Shown here: positions 1 to 5,906 of the stretch, piece by piece
Layout of the letters: each line of letters starts with the position of its first letter
Position numbering within the stretch: the stretch's first letter is position 1
Assembly (NCBI GenBank): GCA_015067375.1
Contig: SVMQ01000066.1
Location: 1-9,367, forward strand
Direction: 5' to 3'
Source: Oscillospiraceae bacterium
GTDB taxonomy: Bacteria; Bacillota; Clostridia; Oscillospirales; Ruminococcaceae
Length of the DNA: 9,367 nt
The notes under the pieces: generated by a model
What the model saw: only the letters and a program-made list of their open reading frames with translations
What the model was told of the DNA's origin: nothing
Databases searched by the model: none
Translations under genes and position numbers: made by a program

Positions 1-1
1 T

Positions 2-745
2 ATAACATCGAGCAAGCGCCTCGGCGCGTTTGATTTCGTTCAGCAGAAGAAGCGCGACGGGCTTGCGCGCAGGATAGGCTTCTCATATCACGACAACGCG
101 GAGCTGCTTGATGTTATACTGACCGAGCATCCCGAGATGGAATTCGTGCAGCTTCAGATAAACTACCTCGACTGGGAGGACTGCAACGTGCAGTCGCGCG
201 CCTGCTACGAGGTCGCAAGGAAGCACGGCAAGGATATCATCGTTATGGAGCCTGTCAAGGGCGGCACGCTTGCAAATGTACCCGAAAAAGCGGAGCGCCT
301 TTTCAGGCAGGCGCAGCCCGAAATGTCCGCCGCGTCATGGGCGATACGCTTTGCGGCAGGCTGCGAGGGAGTTATCTGTGTGCTGAGCGGCATGAGCAAT
401 ATGCAGCAGCTCAGCGACAACACAGGCTATATGCGCGACTTCGTGCCGCTGACAGCGGAGGAGAGGGCGCTGGTATTCAGGGCGGCGGATATCATCAATT
501 GCGCGGTGTCCGTGCCGTGCACTGCCTGTCGCTATTGCGTGGAGGGCTGCCCGATGAATATCCCGATACCCGACCTTTTCGGACTGTACAACACCGACAA
601 GGGCAACACGGACGGATATGCGGAGCTTACTGCGGAGCATGGCAAGGCGAGCGATTGCATCGCCTGCGGTCAGTGCGAGGGTCATTGTCCGCAGCATCTG
701 GAGATAATAAAGTATCTGCGTGATGTGGCGGTAGCATTTGAGTAA
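2..745 (+). CDS. Aldo/keto reductase with C-terminal 4Fe-4S ferredoxin domain (5' partial)
   Basis: This is the C-terminal part of an aldo/keto reductase of the COG1453 type, a predicted cytoplasmic NAD(P)H-linked oxidoreductase whose substrate is unknown. The frame is open from base 2, so the N-terminus, which carries most of the catalytic tetrad, lies outside the window. Visible barrel elements include IGFSYHD, the strand-like FVQLQINYLDW, and IIVMEPVKGGTLA. The C-terminus carries two cysteine clusters of the form CxxCxxCxxxCP, at bases 518-553 (CTACRYCVEGCP) and 656-691 (CIACGQCEGHCP). These would hold two [4Fe-4S] clusters, as in bacterial ferredoxins, and suggest electron transfer coupled to the reductase. 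The stop lies 19 bases before the likely start of the following regulator, so the two are probably co-transcribed. Family assignment is firm; the physiological reaction cannot be told from sequence. Confidence 0.93.
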   Translation: MTSSKRLGAFDFVQQKKRDGLARRIGFSYHDNAELLDVILTEHPEMEFVQLQINYLDWEDCNVQSRACYEVARKHGKDIIVMEPVKGGTLANVPEKAERLFRQAQPEMSAASWAIRFAAGCEGVICVLSGMSNMQQLSDNTGYMRDFVPLTAEERALVFRAADIINCAVSVPCTACRYCVEGCPMNIPIPDLFGLYNTDKGNTDGYAELTAEHGKASDCIACGQCEGHCPQHLEIIKYLRDVAVAFE

Positions 746-749
746 TTTT

Positions 750-767
750 AAGGGAAGTGTTAAAGTG
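750..767 (+). promoter_or_regulatory. Ribosome binding site and GTG start of the LuxR-type regulator
   Basis: AAGGGAA at 750-756 lies 8 bases before the GTG at 765. The longer frame could begin at the TTG at 738, inside the reductase gene, but only a weak GGCGG lies before it. The reading from 765 starts MAGGVYIPQRTYERL, which resembles the short lead-in before the P-loop in MalT-like proteins. The 765 start is therefore preferred, without proof. Confidence 0.6.
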
Positions 768-3338
768 GCAGGCGGCGTGTACATTCCGCAGCGGACGTAT
801 GAGCGGCTAAAATGCATATATTCCGAGCGCATCACGGTAGTGTGTGCGCCGACGGGCAGCGGAAAAAGCACCATCCTGCGTGAATTTGTGCGGCGCTCGC
901 GGCCTGACGGGTATTCCTGCAGATTTGTCACGGGCTGCAGCAGCATGGATGAGTGCTTCGGCAGTATGTGCAGGATATTGTTCGGAAAGCCTGAGCGTAT
1001 GCCGATAATCGACGAGGACGCCGCGACGCTGTATGGCAGGTTTCGTGAGGTGCGGCTGGAAAGACCGCTGCTGGTGGTGCTGGACTGCTCTGTTTCTGCG
1101 GAGATGTTGCTTGGAAACCTTCATTGCCTCAGGCTGTTTCAGCTGTGCGAGGGTCTGCATATCGTGGCGGTGAGCGATGAATATTCGCACTTTCAGCACA
1201 GGCTTATAACTCAGCTATCGTTGTGCGAGATAACAGAGCAGGAGCTTGCGCTGACCGCGGAAGAAACGCGGCAGTATCTCTCGCTGTGCGGTGCGGATAA
1301 TGCTGACTATGAAAAGATAGCGGCAAGGACGGGCGGCAATATCTTCAGGATAAGTCTTTGCGCGCTCATGATAAAGCAGGGGATACACATACGCTCCTAT
1401 GACACCATAAGGCTTATACACGCGGCGCTCATCAGCAGTGTTGACAGGGTGACGCACCTTGCGATGCTGTGTGCGTCGGCATATTTCGTCATAAATGAGA
1501 GCATCTGCAGCAAGCTTGCGGCAGTGCCTGTCATCGCGGCTTATTTCGGTGAGGACGCTTTCGACGTGAAGCGGCTGTATGACTGCCTTGACAGGGTGAA
1601 TGCCGTGCTGTCTGTGGTGTCCGTGGACAAGCGGACGGGAGTATGCGAGGTGCATCAGCTTGCGCAGACAGCGATAAACCGTTCATTCGTGCTGCTGCCG
1701 CAGAACGTGCAGCACAGCATCTGTCTTGTCAATGCAGAGGTCTTTGCGGAGCGCGATATGTATTTCGTGGCATTCTGCAACTGCGTGATGGCGCGCGACT
1801 ACTACAAGGCGGCGGAGATGGCGGAGAAAGGGGATTATGCTTCGATAATTCCTTTGTTCAATGCAAGGGAAGTGATGTTCAAGTTCGTTCTCGAATGTCC
1901 GCTTGACTGCCGACCCATACTTCCGTGGCTGATCCATGTGCTGGTGCTGATGATGTTCACGCCGTACAAGGAGCGTGTAATGTTCAGGTTTGACGAGATA
2001 ATACGCTACATCTCCACCTCGACATCCTACACCGAGCGTGAAAAGCGCACCATGCTTGCTTATACCTATTCTATGAGGACTTATCAGGATTTCTATGTCA
2101 TAGATAAGATGGGTATGAATATCAAGCGCGCATACGAGTATTTCAACGGCGAGAGAGTATACGCGCCGCCGTTTTATCTGTGGGCGCTGTATGTGCCGTC
2201 GGTGTTTGCGCTGGTACACAGGTATTCCGTGCCGCTTTCGGCACAGTCGGAGCAGTATGTGCGCTATAACCGTATGTATCTGGAGCTTTCGGGACAGGGC
2301 TGCTTTTTCGATCAGGTATACCTTGCGGAGATGCGCTACAGCGTGGGTGATATCGCTGACGCATGGGCAAGGGCGCGCGCTATCCTGCGCGAAGCGGTGC
2401 AGCCCGAGGATATCGCGCCGCGCCTTATCGCGTATACCGTGGCGACGAATTGTGCCATCCTTTCGGGCAGCTATGAGGAATACAAGGGCTACATCGCGGA
2501 CGTTGCGGCGATAATGAGGGATGCGTCATCGGGCGAGGTGTATCAGATGGGTGCGCTGTGTCTGGCAATCATCGGCTGTCATGACGGCAGCGGTGCAGAT
2601 GTGTGGAGGATAACTGCAGTGCCTGACGCGATGCTGCTGTCAAATCGTTTTGCAGCGCCGTTCTGTATGTATGTGCGCTGTATCTCCATGCTGGCGGATA
2701 AGGAGTATTCGCGCCTTATCTCGCGGCTGGACTATTTTCTGGATAATATCGCGGAAACGGGCAGCGAAACGCTGGAGCTTAAAGTAAGGCTGTGCGCGGC
2801 GGTCGCATATTATAATATGAAAGATATGCACGAGGCACTGGAGCAGATGCGCACTGTGCTGGGCGTGCTGGTCAGGTCTGAGGTGATAATGCCCGCGGTG
2901 GAGATGTGCATACACGCGCCGCAGCTGTTTGAGTATGCGAGGCAGCATATTTCGGAGCATACCGATTATCTCGGCGAGATAATGCGCATCGCAAAGCCTA
3001 TGCGCAGGAGCGTTGACGACCTGCGCACGCGCCAGCTTACTGAGATAGGGCGCGAATTCAGGCATTATGATGCGGTGCGGCGGCAGCTGGACAGGCTGGA
3101 TGAATGTGCGAAGGATGTGCGCAAAAGGCTCGGTATCACCGCAAAGGCGCTCGGCTATGCGGTATTTGCGGCGCACGGCTACTCTAATGAGGAGATAGCG
3201 AAGCAGTTTGGCAGCACCGCAGACAGCGTGAAAAGCAGCCTGAAACGTACCTTTGCCGTGCTTGGTGTGCGGTCGAGAGCGCAGCTGAAATATGTACAGG
3301 CAGTGCGCGAGTGCATGGTGGGGGAGCGGCTGTGCTGA
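765..3338 (+). CDS. MalT-like (LAL/STAND) ATPase transcriptional regulator with LuxR-type HTH
   Basis: This is a large cytoplasmic transcription factor of about 857 residues, similar in size to MalT (about 900). The N-terminal NTPase has a P-loop, APTGSGKST, at residues 28-36 and a Walker B-like strand, LLVVLD, at 102-107. The long middle part is helical and probably forms TPR-like or winged-helix sensor regions, though no repeat is clear by eye. The C-terminus (about 789-848) is a LuxR-type helix-turn-helix, with GYSNEEIAKQFGSTADSVKSSL followed by LGVRSRAQ. In this family, binding of an inducer and ATP drives oligomerisation and promoter activation. No receiver domain is present. It follows the Fe-S aldo/keto reductase closely and may regulate that operon, but its inducer and targets are unknown. 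It is rich in cysteine by eye. A TTG start at 738 is possible and would overlap the reductase by 8 bases. Confidence 0.88.
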   Translation: MAGGVYIPQRTYERLKCIYSERITVVCAPTGSGKSTILREFVRRSRPDGYSCRFVTGCSSMDECFGSMCRILFGKPERMPIIDEDAATLYGRFREVRLERPLLVVLDCSVSAEMLLGNLHCLRLFQLCEGLHIVAVSDEYSHFQHRLITQLSLCEITEQELALTAEETRQYLSLCGADNADYEKIAARTGGNIFRISLCALMIKQGIHIRSYDTIRLIHAALISSVDRVTHLAMLCASAYFVINESICSKLAAVPVIAAYFGEDAFDVKRLYDCLDRVNAVLSVVSVDKRTGVCEVHQLAQTAINRSFVLLPQNVQHSICLVNAEVFAERDMYFVAFCNCVMARDYYKAAEMAEKGDYASIIPLFNAREVMFKFVLECPLDCRPILPWLIHVLVLMMFTPYKERVMFRFDEIIRYISTSTSYTEREKRTMLAYTYSMRTYQDFYVIDKMGMNIKRAYEYFNGERVYAPPFYLWALYVPSVFALVHRYSVPLSAQSEQYVRYNRMYLELSGQGCFFDQVYLAEMRYSVGDIADAWARARAILREAVQPEDIAPRLIAYTVATNCAILSGSYEEYKGYIADVAAIMRDASSGEVYQMGALCLAIIGCHDGSGADVWRITAVPDAMLLSNRFAAPFCMYVRCISMLADKEYSRLISRLDYFLDNIAETGSETLELKVRLCAAVAYYNMKDMHEALEQMRTVLGVLVRSEVIMPAVEMCIHAPQLFEYARQHISEHTDYLGEIMRIAKPMRRSVDDLRTRQLTEIGREFRHYDAVRRQLDRLDECAKDVRKRLGITAKALGYAVFAAHGYSNEEIAKQFGSTADSVKSSLKRTFAVLGVRSRAQLKYVQAVRECMVGERLC

Positions 3339-3469
3339 TATGATGTGTATTTTGCGCGGATGCTGTCGAATGTCAGAAATGTGTGGAAAAACTCTCGGCG
3401 GACACAAGATGTAGGCGACACGACGGTTGAATTTGACGATATATTGTGCTTAATGACGTTTTTTGGATG
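3339..3469 (+). other. 3' untranslated spacer after the LuxR-type regulator
   Basis: No supported gene was found here. A 24-codon ATG frame (3340-3414) is present, but the nearest Shine-Dalgarno-like run, GGGGGAG at 3320-3326, is 13 bases away, so it is not called. The stretch ends in the terminator at 3470-3500 and is probably the 3' untranslated part of the upstream operon. Confidence 0.5.
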
Positions 3470-3500
3470 GGCGACCCCTGTTTTGGGGTCGCCTTTTTGT
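3470..3500 (+). terminator. Intrinsic terminator of the reductase-regulator operon
   Basis: There is a perfect 9-bp stem of GGCGACCCC (3470-3478) with GGGGTCGCC (3485-3493), closed by the loop TGTTTT and followed by TTTTTGT. This is a textbook Rho-independent terminator. It separates the upstream operon from the dcw cluster. The following 66 bases up to the promoter are AT-rich and hold no gene. Confidence 0.95.
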
Positions 3501-3566
3501 GTAAAATGCACAAAAATATGAACAAAAGTTTATCTCAGTTTTTTTCTAAAAGCGCTGAGTTTGCAC

Positions 3567-3595
3567 TTGCAAAAATTTAAAAAGCGTTGTATACT
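3567..3595 (+). promoter_or_regulatory. Sigma-A-type promoter of the dcw cluster (mraZ promoter)
   Basis: A -35 box TTGCAA (3567-3572) and a -10 box TATACT (3590-3595) are separated by exactly 17 bases, with an A-rich stretch in and before the spacer. Transcription would start near 3602. It lies between the upstream terminator and mraZ, facing the division genes, where a main dcw promoter is expected. Confidence 0.85.
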
Positions 3596-3600
3596 TTAAG

Positions 3601-3649
3601 AGTGGGGAAAAGTGGTGAGAATTTCACTAAAGTGGAGAAAAAATCCACT
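3601..3649 (+). promoter_or_regulatory. MraZ-box array at the transcription start
   Basis: Three direct GTGGNG repeats are visible: GTGGGG (3602-3607), GTGGTG (3612-3617) and GTGGAG (3632-3637). Their starts are 10 and 20 bp apart, so all lie on the same helical face. The slot where a fourth copy would fit (3622) is not conserved. CACT on the top strand at 3625-3628 and 3646-3649 gives related half-sites in reverse; AGTGGA (3631-3636) and TCCACT (3644-3649) form an inverted repeat. E. coli MraZ is known to bind TGGG-type repeats with 5-nt gaps next to its own promoter, and the 10-bp period here fits that. Binding at about +1 to +36 would most simply repress transcription; this is inferred. 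Confidence 0.75.
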
Positions 3650-3796
3650 GAAAAACATAAAAATGGGATCCGCCGCATTTTCTTTACGCAAGGGGAATAT
3701 ATCAAATATCTACGGAAAAGACCGCCTGAGGAGGGCGGAAACACGACTTGAAGGCTTTTTTCAAGGGGACTATGCGAATGGAAAGGGGGATAAGGG
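3602..3796 (+). other. Untranslated leader of mraZ with two small hairpins
   Basis: If transcription starts near 3602, the leader is about 195 nt. It holds CCGCC (3722-3726) pairing with GGCGG (3734-3738), and CTTGAA (3747-3752) pairing with TTCAAG (3760-3765). Both have 7-nt loops. The mraZ Shine-Dalgarno AAAGGGGG (3782-3789) follows 16 bases later. A frame from 3612 or 3663 to 3824 crosses the region but lacks a good ribosome binding site and is not called. No known riboswitch class is recognised. Confidence 0.5.
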
Positions 3797-4216
3797 ATGT
3801 ACGGCGAGTTTGAGCATACGATAGACAGCAAGGGACGTATGAACTTCCCCGCAAAGCTGCGCGAATCACTCGGCGATCATTTCTTTATTTCCAAGACCAT
3901 AGGTGAAAAATGTCTGACGGTACACACAGAGCAGAGCTGGAACTCCATCCGAGAGAGCTTAAAGGGAAAGCCCTCAAAGGTAGCGCTGCCTATCGAGCGT
4001 TTTTTGTTCGGTGGCGCTTGTGAGGCGGAGCCTGACAAGCAGGGACGTATCGCGCTCCCGCTGTCGCTGCGCACTTATGCCGACATCACCTCTGAGGTGG
4101 TAGTAGTCGGAATGGATGACCGTGCCGAGATATGGGACAAGGCGCTGTGGGCAGAGTATAATGAGAGAATTTCTGCTGAGGACATCGCCGCGTTTGCTGA
4201 GGAGATCGGTCTGTAA
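3797..4216 (+). CDS. mraZ: Transcriptional regulator MraZ
   Basis: MraZ is a small DNA-binding protein of the SpoVT/AbrB fold that forms a ring-shaped oligomer and controls the dcw operon it heads. The two signature DxxxR repeats are intact: DSKGR at residues 10-14 and DKQGR at 80-84. The start MYGEFEHTIDSKGRM matches the family, and 139 residues is close to the usual length of about 143. The start codon has a strong Shine-Dalgarno, AAAGGGGG (3782-3789), 7 bases upstream. Its likely operator, the phased GTGG repeats, sits at the promoter about 190 bases upstream. The stop shares one base with the rsmH start (TAATG), which suggests translational coupling. Confidence 0.97.
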   Translation: MYGEFEHTIDSKGRMNFPAKLRESLGDHFFISKTIGEKCLTVHTEQSWNSIRESLKGKPSKVALPIERFLFGGACEAEPDKQGRIALPLSLRTYADITSEVVVVGMDDRAEIWDKALWAEYNERISAEDIAAFAEEIGL

Positions 4217-5139
4217 TGGAGTTTTCACACATTTCGGTTTTGCTAAAAGAAACGGTTGACGGCGCGTTTTCAGACCCAAAGGGCGTTTACGCAGACCTCA
4301 CCACGGGCGGAGGCGGTCACAGCCTGGAGCTTGCAAAAAGGCTCGACGGAGGACGGCTCATCTGCTTCGATCAGGACGCACAGGCGCTTGCTGCCGCTGG
4401 GGAGCGGCTTAAGGGCTATCCCGTGACGTTCGTAAAAAGAAATTTCTGTGAGCTTTCTGCCGCTCTGGACGAGCTTGGCATCGAGGCTCTTGACGGTATC
4501 ATTGCCGATCTCGGCGTATCGTCGCATCAGCTGGACACGGCTGAAAGGGGATTTTCGTTCCACAACGATGCGCCCCTTGATATGCGCATGAGCAGCGAAG
4601 GCTTCTCGGCGCGCGATCTTGTAAATGAATATGACGAGGATGAGATATCCCGCATACTCTTCGCCTACGGCGAGGAGAAATTCGCACGAAAGATAGCAGC
4701 AGGCATAGTGAGGGCAAGGCTTGATTCTCCGATAGAAACAACGGGCGAGCTTGCCGAGATAATCAAAAACAGCGTTCCTGCAGCCTACCGCAGGGAGAAG
4801 AATCCCTGCCGAAAGACCTTTCAGGCGATACGAATCGAAGTAAACAAGGAGCTTGATGTGCTGGAAACTGCACTGACCGACGGCTTTGACAGGCTGAAGG
4901 TCGGCGGCAGGATGTCGGTGATAACGTTCCACTCCCTTGAGGACAGGATCGTTAAAACGCGCTTCAAGGAATTCTGCACGGGCTGTACCTGTCCGCCTGA
5001 ATTTCCTGTGTGCGTTTGCGGAAAGCAGCCGCGCGGCGCGCTGGTCGGCAAAAAGCCGATAGTCGCGTCGTCTGAGGAGCTTGCCGTGAACAGCCGCAGC
5101 CGCAGCGCAAAGCTCAGGATAATAGAGAAGATAAGATAA
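4216..5139 (+). CDS. rsmH: 16S rRNA (cytosine(1402)-N4)-methyltransferase RsmH
   Basis: RsmH (older name MraW) uses S-adenosylmethionine to methylate N4 of C1402 in the decoding site of 16S rRNA. The protein starts MEFSHISVLLKETVDG, typical of the family. The SAM-binding motif I is YADLTTGGGGHS (residues 25-36), usually DGTLGGAGHS in relatives. DLGVSSHQLD (98-107) and GFSFHNDAPLDMRM follow, with His where Pro is commoner in SSPQLD. ITFHSLEDRIVK and the C-terminal region around RSRSAKLR are present. At 307 residues it is full length. The ATG overlaps the mraZ stop by one base, and GAGGAG (4199-4204) inside mraZ serves as the ribosome binding site. Its place second in the dcw cluster is standard. 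Confidence 0.97.
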   Translation: MEFSHISVLLKETVDGAFSDPKGVYADLTTGGGGHSLELAKRLDGGRLICFDQDAQALAAAGERLKGYPVTFVKRNFCELSAALDELGIEALDGIIADLGVSSHQLDTAERGFSFHNDAPLDMRMSSEGFSARDLVNEYDEDEISRILFAYGEEKFARKIAAGIVRARLDSPIETTGELAEIIKNSVPAAYRREKNPCRKTFQAIRIEVNKELDVLETALTDGFDRLKVGGRMSVITFHSLEDRIVKTRFKEFCTGCTCPPEFPVCVCGKQPRGALVGKKPIVASSEELAVNSRSRSAKLRIIEKIR

Positions 5140-5160
5140 AACATAGGAATTATAAGTGGT

Positions 5161-5191
5161 TTCCCCGTGCTGTCTGCAGCGGCAGGGGGAG
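5161..5191 (+). other. Stable RNA hairpin between rsmH and ftsL
   Basis: TCCCC (5162-5166) pairs with GGGGA (5186-5190). After one G-G mismatch, TGCTG (5168-5172) pairs with CGGCA (5180-5184, one wobble), around the loop TCTGCAG. A T-G wobble at 5161/5191 can extend the stem. No U tract follows, so it is not a normal terminator. The ftsL Shine-Dalgarno begins at 5203, outside the stem. Confidence 0.6.
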
Positions 5192-5216
5192 CTTTGGAGG
5201 TTAGGAGGGGCTTCTG

Positions 5217-5732
5217 ATGCAGATACCCGGAGATTACAATTCAAATCTTGCATACGACCTTTCCCGTTTTGATGTCGAGGAACAGGAAAGACAGAATGAA
5301 CACCGCCGCAAGGAGCAGGAAAAGGTAAAGCAGGAGATAAGGATGAACAGCCGTTCTGTATCCAGAAGCGGCTCGCGCATCAAGCTGCTGCTTGGTGTGG
5401 GATTGGTATTCGCGGCGCTGTGCGCGGTGAATTTCCAGCTCACCACGTCTGACGACTGGGCGAGAAAGGTCACTGACCAGCAGGCGGCGCTTACCGCTGC
5501 ACAGGAGGAGAACTCCCTGCTGCAGAGCAGGCTTGAGTCCAAGGTCAACATCAGCTATATCGAGGAATATGCTACAACGCAGCTTGGCATGGCTAAGGTC
5601 ACCAACTCACAGATACAGTATCTCAGCGTCAACACTGAGGATCTTATCGAGGTGGAGCCTGACGGCGGCGACAGCCTTTTTGACGGCGTCAGCCGTTGGT
5701 TCGGAGATATGTTGGAATACATCGGTCTGTGA
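5217..5732 (+). CDS. ftsL: FtsL-like cell division protein (septum formation initiator family)
   Basis: This is a bitopic membrane protein expected to act at the division septum with DivIC/FtsB-like partners, DivIB/FtsQ and the PBP encoded next. Residues 1-54 form a long, charged, probably cytoplasmic tail. One membrane segment spans about 55-76 (IKLLLGVGLVFAALCAVNFQL). A predicted coiled coil follows at about 81-110, and then the family motif IEEYATTQLGMAKVTNSQIQYLSV (112-135, continuing to 138). The last 33 residues are an acidic stretch and an amphipathic-looking end, SLFDGVSRWFGDMLEYIGL, which makes it longer (171) than the usual 100-130. The ATG has an excellent Shine-Dalgarno, AGGAGGGG (5203-5210), 6 bases upstream. 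Sequence conservation in FtsL is low, so the name relies on topology, motif and position between rsmH and the PBP gene. Confidence 0.88.
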   Translation: MQIPGDYNSNLAYDLSRFDVEEQERQNEHRRKEQEKVKQEIRMNSRSVSRSGSRIKLLLGVGLVFAALCAVNFQLTTSDDWARKVTDQQAALTAAQEENSLLQSRLESKVNISYIEEYATTQLGMAKVTNSQIQYLSVNTEDLIEVEPDGGDSLFDGVSRWFGDMLEYIGL

Positions 5733-5741
5733 TGGCATAAT
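5712..5741 (+). promoter_or_regulatory. Possible internal promoter at the end of ftsL
   Basis: TTGGAA (5712-5717) and CATAAT (5736-5741) are separated by 18 bases, matching the sigma-A consensus at 4/6 and 5/6 positions. It would start transcription near 5748, ahead of the PBP gene. Such matches also arise by chance, and the -35 lies inside ftsL, so this is tentative. Confidence 0.35.
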
Positions 5742-5786
5742 ATAGGGGTGAACAAGCCCTTTACTCTGCCGGCAGTCAATATTATT

Positions 5787-5824
5787 GAGCAAGGTCGGTC
5801 TGAAAATCGGCTTTGCTCTTTTCT
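5787..5824 (+). terminator. Terminator-like hairpin inside the dcw cluster, between ftsL and the PBP gene
   Basis: GAGCAAGGTCGGT (5787-5799) pairs along all 13 positions with ATCGGCTTTGCTC (5806-5818). Ten pairs are Watson-Crick and three are G-T wobbles, with the loop CTGAAA. TTTTCT follows directly, with TTTTT five bases further on. This has the form of an intrinsic terminator or attenuator pointing along the operon. A perfect palindrome, CTGCCGGCAG (5766-5775), lies just before it. I see no clear anti-terminator strand that would switch it. Confidence 0.65.
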
Positions 5825-5843
5825 GGTTTTTAAGGAAGCGCCG

Positions 5844-5906
5844 ATGGTGTGCGGTTCGTGCGGCGAACGGCTGTTCATAGGGTCATGTTTCACGGAGGGA
5901 AAATGA
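5844..5906 (+). CDS. Candidate 20-codon cysteine-containing leader peptide before the PBP gene
   Basis: A short frame encodes a 20-residue peptide that starts MVCGSCGERL and has cysteines at residues 3, 6 and 15, the first two as CxxC. AAGGA (5832-5836) lies 7 bases before its ATG, a better-placed ribosome binding site than that of the PBP gene itself. Its TGA (5904-5906) overlaps the PBP ATG as ATGA, the classic arrangement for translational coupling, and the PBP Shine-Dalgarno GGAGGG (5894-5899) lies within its last codons. I do not recognise the peptide. It may be a true leader peptide that controls PBP translation, or a chance frame; comparative data would decide. Confidence 0.35.
   Translation: MVCGSCGERLFIGSCFTEGK

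Noticed and set aside
335..946. Long reverse-strand frame across the reductase-regulator junction
   Set aside because: It is a shadow of two convincing forward genes and has no ribosome binding site or recognisable motif.
3340..3414. 24-codon ATG frame with several cysteines right after the LuxR-type regulator
   Set aside because: The only Shine-Dalgarno-like run is 13 bases from the ATG, and nothing in the peptide is recognisable. It lies in a spacer that ends in the operon terminator, so chance is the simplest reading.
3534..3559. Inverted repeat CTCAG/CTGAG upstream of the mraZ promoter
   Set aside because: It has only 5 pairs across a 16-nt loop in AT-rich DNA, which is well within chance.
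3612..3824. 70-codon frame crossing the mraZ leader and overlapping the mraZ start
   Set aside because: Its GTG lies within the MraZ-box array, and the internal ATG at 3663 has only A-rich sequence before it. The product is basic and without family features, and it conflicts with the well-supported mraZ start.
5849..5902. Extended N-terminus of the PBP from the GTG at 5849
   Set aside because: The ribosome binding site AAGGA is 12 bases away and suits the ATG at 5844 better. The extra 18 residues do not resemble a PBP start, while the ATG at 5903 has GGAGGG before it.
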